NCBI RefSeq assembly: GCF_024199925.1
Contig: NZ_JANADR010000001.1
Location: forward strand, 7,567,501-7,631,500
DNA from: Bradyrhizobium sp. CCGUVB1N3
Lineage (GTDB): Bacteria > Pseudomonadota > Alphaproteobacteria > Rhizobiales > Xanthobacteraceae
Direction of reading: 5' to 3'
DNA: 64,000 nucleotides
Part shown: positions 27,854-37,705 of the stretch, in pieces
How positions within the stretch are numbered: position 1 is the first letter of the stretch
How the letters are laid out: each line of letters begins with the position of its first letter
Program-made: the position numbers and the translations under genes
The notes under the pieces: generated by a model
Seen by the model: the letters and a program-made list of their open reading frames with translations, nothing else
Databases searched by the model: none
What the model was told of the DNA's origin: nothing

Positions 27854-28174
27854 TTAGACTGCCCGGTACTGGAAAGTTACGTCTCCCGTTCTCGCGTCGT
27901 GGTTCAAGCGCTCGTGCATTTCCTTGCTGGCCTTGAAAACCGGAAGGCGCCTCTTGTCGACTTGCACGAGCTCACGCGTTCGCGGGTTTCTGCCCGTGCG
28001 AGCCTGCCGTTGCTTCGTGGAAAATACTCCGAAGCCACGCAGCTCAACCCGATCGCCGCGTACGAGCGCAGCAGCGATCTCGGCGAGGATTGCGTTCACG
28101 GTATTTTCGACATCGCGCCGACAAAGGCTCGGTTTTCGGTCGGCGATAAGCTGAACGAGCTCGGACCTAATCAT
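27854..28174 (-). CDS. Integration host factor beta-like (HU/IHF family) protein
   Basis: A 106-residue protein. [40 protein letters not shown] and [20 protein letters not shown] are the ordered IHF-beta blocks, including the conserved RxGRNPxT arm that inserts into the minor groove. The C-terminal tail ([17 protein letters not shown]) is slightly longer than normal. A normal genome has its own ihfB elsewhere, so this is probably an island-borne paralogue; the class bends DNA at recombination sites and sigma-54 promoters. Confidence 0.85.
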   Translation of the reverse strand: MIRSELVQLIADRKPSLCRRDVENTVNAILAEIAAALVRGDRVELRGFGVFSTKQRQARTGRNPRTRELVQVDKRRLPVFKASKEMHERLNHDARTGDVTFQYRAV

Positions 28175-28887
28175 CGACGCTAACGTCCACAGATTTTGTG
28201 CGCGATCATTTCCTCGAATGCGCTAGCCTGGCGCGGGATCAATCCGATCCGCGGGCCGCCCGCTAGCTCATTCGATACCGCTCGTCGCTGCCTTGGCTCC
28301 AACCTACGCTCTTATCAGCAAGAATCGATTCGAAACTCTCTTCACTCCAAGGTCGGTATTGATGCGCATCCCCTCGGATCTGATCCGCGATCGACGTTCG
28401 CGCCGTGTAGGTATGGTCATGATTTCCAATGCCTACAACCTGACGCAGCGTGAGATCAAAGCTATTTCCTTTAAGCGAGGCAGCTAGACTGAGCCGGAAT
28501 CAATCCACGGCGGACGTTGAATGAGCGCGGCCAGCTTATCAAGCCTTGAGAAGCCATCTGGACGTTGTTCCGCCATCTCGATCGATAGCGCTAATTGATC
28601 ACAAAAGACGATGTCAGACTGGCCGAACTGCCCGCTAGAAGTTGTCGCGCTCCGCCACGCATCCCAAGCCGACGTGTACTGATTGGTCAGCGACACACGC
28701 GAGGAAATTCGTAACTCTGGAGCTTTCGTCTGCTGTGTGACCAGGGCTCTGACGGCCAGGGCTCTGACGGATCGAGCAGCCAAGCGTCTGGTCGAATGGA
28801 TTGTCGTGACTGATGGACCAAAGATCGGAATCGACGGGCAGAAGGAGGGTAATGCTCGGCAAGTTGCGGATCGGGGGCTCCCATTCG
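28175..28887. other. No clear gene
   Basis: Several frames of 60-100 codons overlap on both strands; one plus-strand frame (28293-28487, ending EIKAISFKRGS) looks protein-like at its C-terminus but has no recognisable family. Confidence 0.35.
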
Positions 28888-28918
28888 GTCAGCTCTACGT
28901 CAGACAAGACCGATATAG
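28888..28918 (+). promoter_or_regulatory. tts-box-like site upstream of the SKWP effector
   Basis: GTCAGCTCTACGTCAGACAA begins a sequence that fits the left half of the rhizobial tts box (GTCAGCTT...), about 100 bp before the start codon as expected for TtsI-controlled effectors. The second half is imperfect. Confidence 0.55.
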
Positions 28919-28990
28919 GTGGCCGAGCCGGCATGAGTTTCGAATTCGTGAGAGCAGGCAGCCCAGTCCCTCTAAATCGGGAGTTGGATT

Positions 28991-31900
28991 ATGAGGGGCA
29001 TTGACGAGCGCGGGAATTCGCTCGGTTCGGAACGCGCCAACGAAGGTGGGGGCGCCGACGGTTCTCGCGCAGGAGCCGCGCGTGCCCCCGGCGAAGAGAC
29101 CCGATCATTCGATTCTGCTGTGGAGCGGATCCGCTCAGAGCTTCAGGATTCAGGCGCTTCCAGATCGCGTATCGCGCAACCCGCCAGCGGTGCGGACCGG
29201 TTTGCCGGTCCCCCCATCGGCGCGCATCGTATCTTTGGCGCTGCGCTGCAGGGCGCAATGGGTGGAAGCCGTCGTCGTTTCCGCTCCTTGCCGGAATCCA
29301 GTTCGTCGCGTTCTGATGAGGAGCTCTGGCGTGACGATCCGGCGGCCGGAAGCTCGCAAGCAAGCGCGCGCCCGCAGCACACGCAATCCGTCTCCAATCG
29401 GCGTGGCGGACCAGAAGGAGGGCGCGTGCACGATGTGCCATCGCAGGTCGTCCAGGGTTCAGGCTCGCAGCGACCCTGTCGACCTGACAGTGGCGCACCA
29501 CGTGGCGAGGCGGACTCCTTGCCCTCGGATGGCGAGCCGTGGCGCGCCGATCGAACGGCCGAAAGCTCGCAAAGAGCGGCGCTTCCGCCGGATACGCAAT
29601 CCGTGCCCGAGCGAAGTGGCAGGCTAGGAAGGTGGCGCATGGGCGATGTGCCTGCGCAGCCAATCCCGCGAGACGGCTCGGAATCGCAACATGGATCTTA
29701 CAGAGGCGCGCCAAATCGGGAAGCAAGTCTGTCGCGTTCGGATGGCGATCGGTGGCACGCCCATCGAGCGGCCGAAAGTTCGCAAAGAGTCGCGCTGCCG
29801 GCACATCGCCAATCCGTCTCCGACCCAAGTGATGTACCAGAAAGGCCGCGTATCAACCATGCGACTGTGCAGAACGTCCAAGCCGCAATATCGGAAAGGC
29901 ATTTTAGACGTTCAGATAAACTGAATGCGGCGCTAAGAGAAATCGCCAGAGCTCGCAACATCGGTGCTTTCTCACGTAAAGTGGTGCATCACAACGGGCG
30001 GCTGCAGGGGGAGGACCTTTCAGAATTTCTGCAAAACGCGGCTGGCCATTTTGATGCTCGGTTTGTGGCGCAGTTGCAAGCAAATATCCGATCGTCATGG
30101 GGGTACGCCACGACTTGCAACGCGGTGAGCCGGGACCCGGGAGGTCAGGCCGGCATAAGAGCTTGTCGAGCCCTGGCGGCTCGGGTATCGCGGCTTGACA
30201 AGGCGCTCTTGACGCAGGTTGACCCTCGGGCCTTTTCCCTTTTCGCATCATCGTTCGGTCGGCATCCCCGGGCAACGGAATGCCGCGACGGAACGGTCAA
30301 AATCGCAGAATTTTGTCGCGATGAAAGCGGGATACTTCAGAAAGCCGAAAGTCAAGATCTGGCATTACTGGTGAACGGCTTTAGCAAGTGGCCGGAAGAG
30401 GCGACCTGTCGCGACGCCACACTCGCAATCGCCGGTGAGGTGCGTCATCTCCGGCTCTCCGATTTTACACTGCAGCACCTGGCGAACCTGGTGAACGGTT
30501 TCAGCAAGTGGCCGCAAGCGGCGGACTGTGGCGATGCCACCGTCGCGATCGCCGGAGAGATCGGTCGCCGCCTGCTCTCCGATTTTACACCGCAGGACCT
30601 GGCAATCATGGTGAACGGTTTCAGCAAATGGCCGGAAGCGGAGGCCGGTGGCGAGGCCATCGTCGCAATCGCGAGTGAGATCGGTCGCCGCGGGCTCTCC
30701 GATTTTACACCGCAGCACCTGGCGAACCTGGTGAATGGCTTCAGCAAAAGGCCGGAAGAGGCGGTTCATCGCCAAGCCACAGTCAAAATCGCCACAGAAC
30801 TCTCTCGCCGCGCCGACGAGCAAGGGCTCTCTCGGTTTACTCCGCAGGAGCTGGCGAACTTGGTGAACGGGTTCAGCAAATGTCCGGACGATGCGGACTA
30901 TCACAGAGCGACAGTCACAATCGCCGATGAGATCCGTCGCCGCGGGCTCTCCGATTTAACACCGCACGACCTGGCGAACCTGATAAACGGCTTCAGCAAG
31001 TGGCCGGATGAGGCGGATTGTCGCGAGGCCATCGTCGCAATCGCCGGTGCGATGTCTCTCCGCCGGCTCTCCGTTCTTACTCAGCAGCAGCTGGCGAACC
31101 TGGTGAACGGCTTCAGCAAGTGGCCGGAAGCGGCGACCTGCCGCAAGGCGGCGATCGCAGTCGCCGGTGAGGTACGTCGTCGCCAGCTCTCCGATTTTAC
31201 GCCACAAGCGCTGGCGAACCTGGTGAACGGCGTCAGCAAGTGGCCGGAAGCGGCAGCCTGTCGCGAGGCCACGGTCGCAATCGCCGCTGCGATTCTTGGC
31301 CGCCGGCTTTCCGATTTTACTCCGCAGCACCTGGCGAACCTGGTGAACGGTTTCAGCAGATGGCCGGACGAGGCGGCCTGCCGCGAGGCCATCGTCGCAC
31401 TTGCCGCTGCGATGCCTCTCCGCCAGCTCTCCGATTTCAATCCGCAGGAACTGACGAACCTGGTGAACGGCATTAGCAGGTGGCCGGACGAGGCGGCGTG
31501 CCACCAGGCAATAATAGACATTGCGCGCAATCTCGGTACGAGAGGCCGACGCTTCGGTGCTTTCACAACGCCTGAGCTCAGCATGATTGCCAATGCCCTC
31601 GGGCGAAGTGTCACGAGGGAGCATGACACTGGAGAGATCAAAGAGACCGCTCTGCTGAGCGATCGGCTCCATCAGCTGGCGCATCACCTTCACTATGCGA
31701 CGGATCGCCTGGAGCAGGCCAATGTTCTGAGCATCGCCAACATTTTCAAGGCATTGGCAAAGGCCCGGCTGTTCGACGATCTCGGTTTGCTCGCATCGAC
31801 AGGGCTCAATCGCCTTACGGAATTGAGCCGTGCCCCTGGTTTTGCCACCGGGAACAACCTCGAAACCGTAGGCAATCTGTGCGCAGCTCTGCTGCCGCTG

Positions 31901-34900
31901 GCCCGCAGCTCGCAGAAGCCGCTGCGCTGGCACCGCAGACAGGCTCTAGGCTTGCTGAACGATCTGCAATCAGTCGTGGAGCAGAAGATCGAGGCGCATC
32001 GCGCAGCAAGCGAAGTGGAGCGGACCCGTGGGCCGTTCGCGACCCGCCGTCCCGCGCTGTCGATCTATCAGGTGCTCAAGGCCCGCGCGGTCCTGGAGAC
32101 TCTGTACCGACGGCCGCATGTCGAGGGCAAGAAGTCCGACTTGGGGATGAGGCAGCAAGAGCTGCGGCGCGGGACCAGGGAGATCCTGGCCGGCGCACGC
32201 GACCTCATCCAACGCGATCTTTCCAACATGAGCTGGAATCTGATCGCGCAGATCGAGGCGGAAAGCCCGGTCGATGTGCTGGACCCCTTCGTGGCCCAGG
32301 AGGCGCCGAGGATCCAGGCGCAACATTCTGCGGCAGTGTTCGATGTCCATCAGGTGTTGCGAACCATGGATCACGAGCCGAGGCCCCCGCAGGGGGACGC
32401 GGGACTGATGCAGTTGCCGGTGGTGGACCTGCAGGGACGGCGAGTGGCCACGGAGCCCGAGACACGGTATTCGATTTTTCATCGCCTGACGTCGGGGGCG
32501 TTGCCGGTGGTCGCGGTACAGCTGCCCGCAAAGCCGAGCGCCTTCATGCTGGCGCGCACGGTCACTGTCGAGGGGGTGCCATACCGCATGGACCTGTTCG
32601 GCGGCAGCAAGTTAAAACCACCCAAACCGACCGTGTCGCAGATCGCCGCCCGCGCGCCAGGCGAGCAGCCTGCCGCGTCTTCCGGAGGGAAGCTGCTGGC
32701 CATTCCCTATGCCGACACCGCACCCGGCACGGCGTTCGAGCAGCTGTCACGCGCCTGGGCGCCCTTCAAAGAGGCCTATTATTACACTCAGCGCAGGGGG
32801 TTTGCAGCACCACCGGCGATTAAAGATCTAGGGCCTCACGACTACGCGCTGGAGGGCACCTTCAACCTGTTGCTGCTGCCGGACCGCCCTGCCACCGAGG
32901 AGCATCCCTTCAAGCTGATTGGGCCGCAAGGCCCGATTGCCCTGCGCCCCCATGACGGCTGTGGCTTTATCAAGGCCTCGCTGGCCGAGCGCATGCCAGC
33001 GGTCTGCCGGGCCGGCCACCGGGAAGGTTCCGATCGGATGCATGCCTTTGGTGAGGGAAGGCGATCGTCGCTGCCCGCCTCGGCGCTACAGCATTATCCG
33101 CGCAGCGCGCAGGTGGCGGATGAGGCGCGCGAGAAGGCCATGAATTGGCTTGAACACAGGCAAGAGGAAAAGTTGACGTCTGAAGAGCTGTTTCGCACCG
33201 TGACGGCCGGACATATCGATGGTCCCGGCGCAGTCGCCGTACCGTCCGATGATGGCTGCCTTCATGTGCCGACGCTCAAAAGCGACACCTTGACGGGAAC
33301 GAGTGGCGTGCTGCTCGGGCGGTCCCCCTATGACAAGCCCAACTTGCGCCCGTTCGAAGCCGAGCGAGTGAGGTCGGCGGTTGATGGCGATTCGACTGCC
33401 GCGTTCCTGGATCAGTGCGTGGCCATGCAATACAGTTTTAACGTCGCCCAAAAGTCAGCCGAGCACTTGTCAGCTGACGATCCGACGTTTTTTGCCAAAG
33501 GCATTCTGATCGTGGTGCCGGACGAGATGTGGCCGGCCAACCACGCCGGCCACGGCCTGGTCATGTCTGCCGAGGACGTCAAGTCCCATTCGAACTGGAC
33601 CAAGCGCAAGGACCGCGTGGCGGAGGACACGCCGGTCGACTGCGTCGGCATCCTGCAGGCGACCGAGCTGTTCGCCCCGGGCTCGTTGGTGGCCATTCCG
33701 ATCGGTGAACAGAAGAAGCTTGACGGTGACTTCGACGGGGACACCGCCATTGTCATCGCCGACCGGCCGCAGCTTTATGAGCATGTCCGGCAGTTCGATC
33801 AGGCCGTGCACGCGCGCGGACTTCGCTCGCTCAAGCCGCCAAAGTCGCATACCCCGGCAATTGAGGGCGAGAGCTACCACTTCAGTCGCGCCAGCCAGAT
33901 CCTCGCTGCGACACAGGATGTCTTGGAAATGTATAGCTGCCTGCAGCGAGACTTTTTGGCCCAATCGCATGATGCCCGACACTGGTTTGCCGAACGTGCC
34001 GTATTTGGGACGTTCGAGGGCATTCACGACGAGCTCAAGCGGGATATCCGGGCCCTGTTGAACCAGGACCAGGTGCGTGGCCAGGATATCCAGGACAAGC
34101 TCGAGCGGGCGAGGGACGAGATCGAGGCTGCAGACCATCCGGTCGCCGGCGAAGTCGCCGAGCTGCTCATTTCCGACCTCGAGGCGTGGGCCGCCAGCGC
34201 GGATCAGCAGGTCCTGTCCGAGGGAGTTGAAAGCGAGAGCGACCCAACGCTGACGCTGAGCCCAGCGCTCTCTGAGCTTTTCCCGGAGCTGGCGGAAACC
34301 TATCCGGCAACGCCTGACCCACGCCATAGAGTCCAGGCCTTGCTCGACCATTATCCTGCGCGCATCGATCCCCGCCCGGATGGTTACAACGCGGACGACC
34401 TCCTACAGAGCGCAACCAACCTCCTGAGCCTCGGCATCAAAGTCGGGACCGACGCCTATAAATCAGACACGGGTGCTCGCATCTTCATGAAGAAGGGCCA
34501 AACGCTCCAGCGGCTCCTGCAACGGACGCCGGGTCTGCAGTCCGTGCCCTACAGCAAGGGACTGGCGGCGACCCTCAACCAGGGCCGGTTCGATGCCGAT
34601 GCGACCTTGGAGGATCTGAAGGACAATCCCACGCTGGCGGCTTCAATCATGGAAGCCTCGATCAAGCTTGCCGTGGAGAAGCAGATTCTGCCCGCCCCTT
34701 CTGGCCGACAGCCTGCCGCCGAGGATTCCGCCGTGACCGTCACGCTGACCCGCTCCGAGGTCTCGGAGCGCGCCCAAATGGAGGCTGACCGCGCTCGGGC
34801 CAAAGAGGAGAAAATCACCGCAACGACACTCTGGGTTGTTGGAATCCTCAGGAAAGCAACCGTCCAGGTGAATATGCCCCATCTCGATCGCAGGTTGAGA

Positions 34901-36079
34901 TCAGAGAGCTCCATCAGGGATCAGCTCACCGGCATGAGCGTCCCATCCGGCGGCGCCGCACAGCTGATCAGCAACGCCGTCCGCCATGTCTTCGAAGTCC
35001 CTGACATGGATTTTACCCGCGCCTTCAAGACGGCCATGCTGGCGTTCGAGGAGCGGGGCTACGTCGAGGTCAGCACGACCAACTGGTTCAGGATGCGCAA
35101 TCCAACCTTCGTCGGCATCAAGACCGTGCTCGCCACCCCGGAGGATTACCGCTTCGAGGTGGAGTTCCACACGCCAGACAGCTACCAGGCCAAGATTGAC
35201 AATCACGATACCTACAAGCAGCTGGATAAGCTTCGCAAGCAAGCGAGCGGCGATGCTCTGGAGCAAGGTAAGGCGGAGGAGCTCACTCAGAGCGTGCGAG
35301 CCGTCTGCAGGGAGGTCGCAATCCCTGATGGCGCCAGGAACATCCCCCATTGGGGCGGTGAAGCGGGTCTCAGAGGCGCCGCCAGCGCAGCCTTTGGACT
35401 GCGCGCTGCCGAAGAACAAAAAAGAAGGCCAGAGAGGTCGGGCATTGCAAAAGAGATTGTCGCTGCTCTCGGTGCGCGACCCATCGTGCTCGTCGGCCTG
35501 CCCGGCGCCGGCAAATCCACCATCGGCCGGTATCTCGCAAGACGACTGGGGCTGCCCTTCATCGATTCCGACAAACAGATCGAGCAGGCCACCGACATGT
35601 CGATATCGAAGATTTTCGATGCCAAGGGCCCGCAGTGGTTCAGGGACAGCGAGGCAAGCCTGATCACGCAATTCGTTGAGAAAGGGAACGTGGTGCTGGC
35701 AACCGGCGGCGGGGCGTTCGAGCGCGAGGAAACGCGGCGCCTCATTCAGGACAAGGCGGTGTCGATCTGGCTCGACACCAACCGAGACGAGATATGGAAG
35801 CGCCTTGCAAAGGACACCAGCCGTCCGTTGCTGCGGATCGACAAGGCGGAGGATAGCGACGTCGCCGAGAGCTCCAACACGTCGGTCATCAAGAAGCTGC
35901 GCTTCGAAGAACTCGTCGCGCAGCGCACGCCCCGCTATCGCCAAGCCGATCTCTCCGTCGTTCCGCGCGAAAAGCGGGACAACAAGAACGCAGATGCATG
36001 CGTGCAGGCGCTGCACGCGTATCTTTGCGAGCAGGGCGCTCCGGACCAGAAACGCCCTGGAGATCAACTACAGGTATAG
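28991..36079 (+). CDS. Giant type III effector: SKWP repeats, polymerase-like centre, C-terminal shikimate kinase domain
   Basis: A 2362-residue protein. Residues 1-310 are polar and disordered-looking, with three tandem units of 71 residues (each with S-D-x-E/D...W, then SSQ, then QSV). Residues about 415-890 hold ten clear 40-residue units plus degenerate ones, each with LANLVNGFSKWP or a variant, as in Ralstonia SKWP (RipS) effectors. A central region follows; at 1580-1584 it has Asp-Phe-Asp-Gly-Asp. Residues about 2155-2340 form a shikimate-kinase-like domain: GLPGAGKST, DSDKQIEQ, ATGGGAF, SRPLLR and QRTPRYRQAD, so substrate and ATP residues look intact. The tts-box-like site upstream and the Ralstonia parallel support secretion into host cells. 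I know no biochemical role for SKWP proteins with certainty. The large frames on other strands here are shadows. Confidence 0.9.
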   Translation: MRGIDERGNSLGSERANEGGGADGSRAGAARAPGEETRSFDSAVERIRSELQDSGASRSRIAQPASGADRFAGPPIGAHRIFGAALQGAMGGSRRRFRSLPESSSSRSDEELWRDDPAAGSSQASARPQHTQSVSNRRGGPEGGRVHDVPSQVVQGSGSQRPCRPDSGAPRGEADSLPSDGEPWRADRTAESSQRAALPPDTQSVPERSGRLGRWRMGDVPAQPIPRDGSESQHGSYRGAPNREASLSRSDGDRWHAHRAAESSQRVALPAHRQSVSDPSDVPERPRINHATVQNVQAAISERHFRRSDKLNAALREIARARNIGAFSRKVVHHNGRLQGEDLSEFLQNAAGHFDARFVAQLQANIRSSWGYATTCNAVSRDPGGQAGIRACRALAARVSRLDKALLTQVDPRAFSLFASSFGRHPRATECRDGTVKIAEFCRDESGILQKAESQDLALLVNGFSKWPEEATCRDATLAIAGEVRHLRLSDFTLQHLANLVNGFSKWPQAADCGDATVAIAGEIGRRLLSDFTPQDLAIMVNGFSKWPEAEAGGEAIVAIASEIGRRGLSDFTPQHLANLVNGFSKRPEEAVHRQATVKIATELSRRADEQGLSRFTPQELANLVNGFSKCPDDADYHRATVTIADEIRRRGLSDLTPHDLANLINGFSKWPDEADCREAIVAIAGAMSLRRLSVLTQQQLANLVNGFSKWPEAATCRKAAIAVAGEVRRRQLSDFTPQALANLVNGVSKWPEAAACREATVAIAAAILGRRLSDFTPQHLANLVNGFSRWPDEAACREAIVALAAAMPLRQLSDFNPQELTNLVNGISRWPDEAACHQAIIDIARNLGTRGRRFGAFTTPELSMIANALGRSVTREHDTGEIKETALLSDRLHQLAHHLHYATDRLEQANVLSIANIFKALAKARLFDDLGLLASTGLNRLTELSRAPGFATGNNLETVGNLCAALLPLARSSQKPLRWHRRQALGLLNDLQSVVEQKIEAHRAASEVERTRGPFATRRPALSIYQVLKARAVLETLYRRPHVEGKKSDLGMRQQELRRGTREILAGARDLIQRDLSNMSWNLIAQIEAESPVDVLDPFVAQEAPRIQAQHSAAVFDVHQVLRTMDHEPRPPQGDAGLMQLPVVDLQGRRVATEPETRYSIFHRLTSGALPVVAVQLPAKPSAFMLARTVTVEGVPYRMDLFGGSKLKPPKPTVSQIAARAPGEQPAASSGGKLLAIPYADTAPGTAFEQLSRAWAPFKEAYYYTQRRGFAAPPAIKDLGPHDYALEGTFNLLLLPDRPATEEHPFKLIGPQGPIALRPHDGCGFIKASLAERMPAVCRAGHREGSDRMHAFGEGRRSSLPASALQHYPRSAQVADEAREKAMNWLEHRQEEKLTSEELFRTVTAGHIDGPGAVAVPSDDGCLHVPTLKSDTLTGTSGVLLGRSPYDKPNLRPFEAERVRSAVDGDSTAAFLDQCVAMQYSFNVAQKSAEHLSADDPTFFAKGILIVVPDEMWPANHAGHGLVMSAEDVKSHSNWTKRKDRVAEDTPVDCVGILQATELFAPGSLVAIPIGEQKKLDGDFDGDTAIVIADRPQLYEHVRQFDQAVHARGLRSLKPPKSHTPAIEGESYHFSRASQILAATQDVLEMYSCLQRDFLAQSHDARHWFAERAVFGTFEGIHDELKRDIRALLNQDQVRGQDIQDKLERARDEIEAADHPVAGEVAELLISDLEAWAASADQQVLSEGVESESDPTLTLSPALSELFPELAETYPATPDPRHRVQALLDHYPARIDPRPDGYNADDLLQSATNLLSLGIKVGTDAYKSDTGARIFMKKGQTLQRLLQRTPGLQSVPYSKGLAATLNQGRFDADATLEDLKDNPTLAASIMEASIKLAVEKQILPAPSGRQPAAEDSAVTVTLTRSEVSERAQMEADRARAKEEKITATTLWVVGILRKATVQVNMPHLDRRLRSESSIRDQLTGMSVPSGGAAQLISNAVRHVFEVPDMDFTRAFKTAMLAFEERGYVEVSTTNWFRMRNPTFVGIKTVLATPEDYRFEVEFHTPDSYQAKIDNHDTYKQLDKLRKQASGDALEQGKAEELTQSVRAVCREVAIPDGARNIPHWGGEAGLRGAASAAFGLRAAEEQKRRPERSGIAKEIVAALGARPIVLVGLPGAGKSTIGRYLARRLGLPFIDSDKQIEQATDMSISKIFDAKGPQWFRDSEASLITQFVEKGNVVLATGGGAFEREETRRLIQDKAVSIWLDTNRDEIWKRLAKDTSRPLLRIDKAEDSDVAESSNTSVIKKLRFEELVAQRTPRYRQADLSVVPREKRDNKNADACVQALHAYLCEQGAPDQKRPGDQLQV
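29300..29940 (+). repeat. Three 213-bp (71-residue) tandem repeats in the effector N-terminus
   Basis: The blocks starting near 29312, 29525 and 29738 encode SDEELW, SDGEPW and SDGDRW followed by AGSSQ/AESSQ/AESSQ, TQSV/TQSV/RQSV and VHDVP/MGDVP/INHAT. The unit is 71 residues in the first two copies; the third fades out. Confidence 0.7.
30358..31585 (+). repeat. Tandem array of about ten 120-bp SKWP repeats
   Basis: Units of 120 bp repeat in frame, visible as recurring CTGGCGAACCTGGTGAACGG at 120-bp steps. The protein unit is L-A-N-L-V-N-G-F-S-K-W-P followed by about 28 residues with ATVAIA and LSDFTPQ. One unit (30728-30860) carries a 4-residue insert. Ralstonia SKWP units are of similar length. 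Confidence 0.9.
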
Positions 36080-36136
36080 CGCGACGATCGAGGTAGGAAG
36101 CCCGTATTGCCCGCATGTAGAGGATCATTGACGCTC

Positions 36137-36319
36137 GCGGCGGTATGGCAGGCCGAGATCTTCAATACCGACCAAGGCAGCCAATTCACCCGTGCGGCCT
36201 TCACTGGCGCGTTGGCCGGCGCAGGGATCAAGATCTCGATGGATGGCCGCGGTCGTTGGATGGACAACGTCTTCATGCGCGGCTGTGGCGGTCGCTCAAG
36301 CTGTCAATCGGCCCTTTAA
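36137..36319 (+). pseudogene. IS3-family OrfB fragment
   Basis: EIFNTDQGSQFTRAAFTGAL and then ISMDGRGRWMDNVF are the central DDE region of an IS3 (IS407-like) transposase. It is truncated on both sides and frameshifts just before RLWRSLK. Confidence 0.75.
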
Positions 36320-36679
36320 TTGCGGGTTGTTGTCAACTCTCTTCTTGAAGCCATTCGGCAAAGTGGTAGCGCTCGGCCCGACGGAGCAGGTCGGGGTTGC
36401 GCAGACGGGGCGAGCGCGGCTGGTGGATCTATAGCCAGCTCGTAGTAGTGGGCCGATTAACTGTCACCTGGTTTCAATGCGATCAGTTGCCCGTCGCTGG
36501 GGTCATGGTCCTTTCCGAGGTCGCAAGCGCCTCATGATGATGTCCGGATCGGGTGCCTCATCGTTTGCAACGGGGTGCGGACGAGCCGCCACCAGCCGAT
36601 TGACCGAGGTCACCACGACCACCGTCCCAGCGGGACATCGCCAGCCCGGCGGACCGGGCCAGGAACTTGCAAAATAAGG
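36320..36679. other. No recognisable gene
   Basis: Fragmentary sequence between an IS3 remnant and an IS110 element; no frame has a recognisable motif. Confidence 0.4.
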
Positions 36680-37705
36680 TCAGGCCGGCGCGTTGCCCCA
36701 GTCGAATGATGTGCCGTCGACCCAGATGCAGTGGAGGATGACAGCGATCTTGCGGGCGATAGCGACCTTTGCCTTTTTCATGCCGATCCGCTTCGCAAGT
36801 TTCATTCCCCAGGCTTTGAGGGAGGACCATTTCTTTGTTCGATAAAGCAGAACGGTCGCCGCCTCGTAAAGGTAGGTTCGGAGGAGCCTGTCGCCCCATC
36901 GGGATATCTTGCCATTGGTGTCAGTTTCACCAGATTGGTTGCGCCGAGGTGTGAGGCCGAGATAGGCGCCGACTGTCGAGGCCGATCGGAAGCGAGACGG
37001 GTCATCGATCGTATGGCGGAACGTCAAGGCGGTGACCACGCCGACACCAGGAACTGTCATCAGGCGACGCGTCGTCTCGTCCGACTTCGCCAATCGGCGG
37101 ACCTCGTCGTCAAATTTGCTTTGCTGCTGGCAGATGTGCTCATGAATCGACAGGAGCGGCGCGATCACGCTGAGGAGTTGATGATCTTCGCCCAATAGCT
37201 CGCCGACCTGGTTACGGAACTGTTGGCCAATGGCGCGAGGGAATAGCAACCCACATTCCTTGATCAGACTGCGGACCTGGTTCTCGATATCCCGGCGTAT
37301 GGACACAAGGCGGAATCGCGCGACGAGGATAGCTCGAACCTTCTGGCTCTCCTCACTCTTGATTTTGACTTCTCGATACCAACCAACCCGCACCAGTTCG
37401 GCAAGGCCCCGAGCATCGTTCTGATCGCTTTTGTTCATGCGGACCGACAGTGCTGCGTGTGCATGCCTTGCATCGATGCAAACGACGGGGAGTTCGACCC
37501 TACGAAGCTCATGCCAAAGCCAGCTCGCCATTGCGCCCGTCTCAAAGCCGATACGCTCCGCCAGTGGCGCATGTTTACGAAGTAACTTTGACAGATCTCC
37601 AGGATGAGACTTGGCCTTTCCTTCAAAAATTGCTTCACCAGTCTCATTGACTACGCAAACCGCAGTCTCTCTCTGCGAGACATCTAGCCCGACGTATTGC
37701 CGCAT
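36680..37705 (-). CDS. IS110-family transposase
   Basis: A 341-residue protein from [13 protein letters not shown] at 37705 (the frame extends 25 codons further but homologues start here). The N-terminal DEDD domain has [26 protein letters not shown] and [14 protein letters not shown]; the C-terminal half has [15 protein letters not shown] and [13 protein letters not shown] with the conserved Gly/Ser region. The gene is intact. IS110 elements lack inverted ends and duplications, so borders cannot be read. Confidence 0.92.
   Translation of the reverse strand: MRQYVGLDVSQRETAVCVVNETGEAIFEGKAKSHPGDLSKLLRKHAPLAERIGFETGAMASWLWHELRRVELPVVCIDARHAHAALSVRMNKSDQNDARGLAELVRVGWYREVKIKSEESQKVRAILVARFRLVSIRRDIENQVRSLIKECGLLFPRAIGQQFRNQVGELLGEDHQLLSVIAPLLSIHEHICQQQSKFDDEVRRLAKSDETTRRLMTVPGVGVVTALTFRHTIDDPSRFRSASTVGAYLGLTPRRNQSGETDTNGKISRWGDRLLRTYLYEAATVLLYRTKKWSSLKAWGMKLAKRIGMKKAKVAIARKIAVILHCIWVDGTSFDWGNAPA

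Noticed and set aside
30358..31585. Regular 120-bp repeats considered as a CRISPR array
   Set aside because: Units are in-frame coding repeats with divergent sequence and no constant-repeat/variable-spacer structure; no cas genes nearby.
31879..36067. Long frames on both strands inside the giant effector gene
   Set aside because: They are shadows of the 2362-codon frame, which carries repeats and a kinase domain in one frame.
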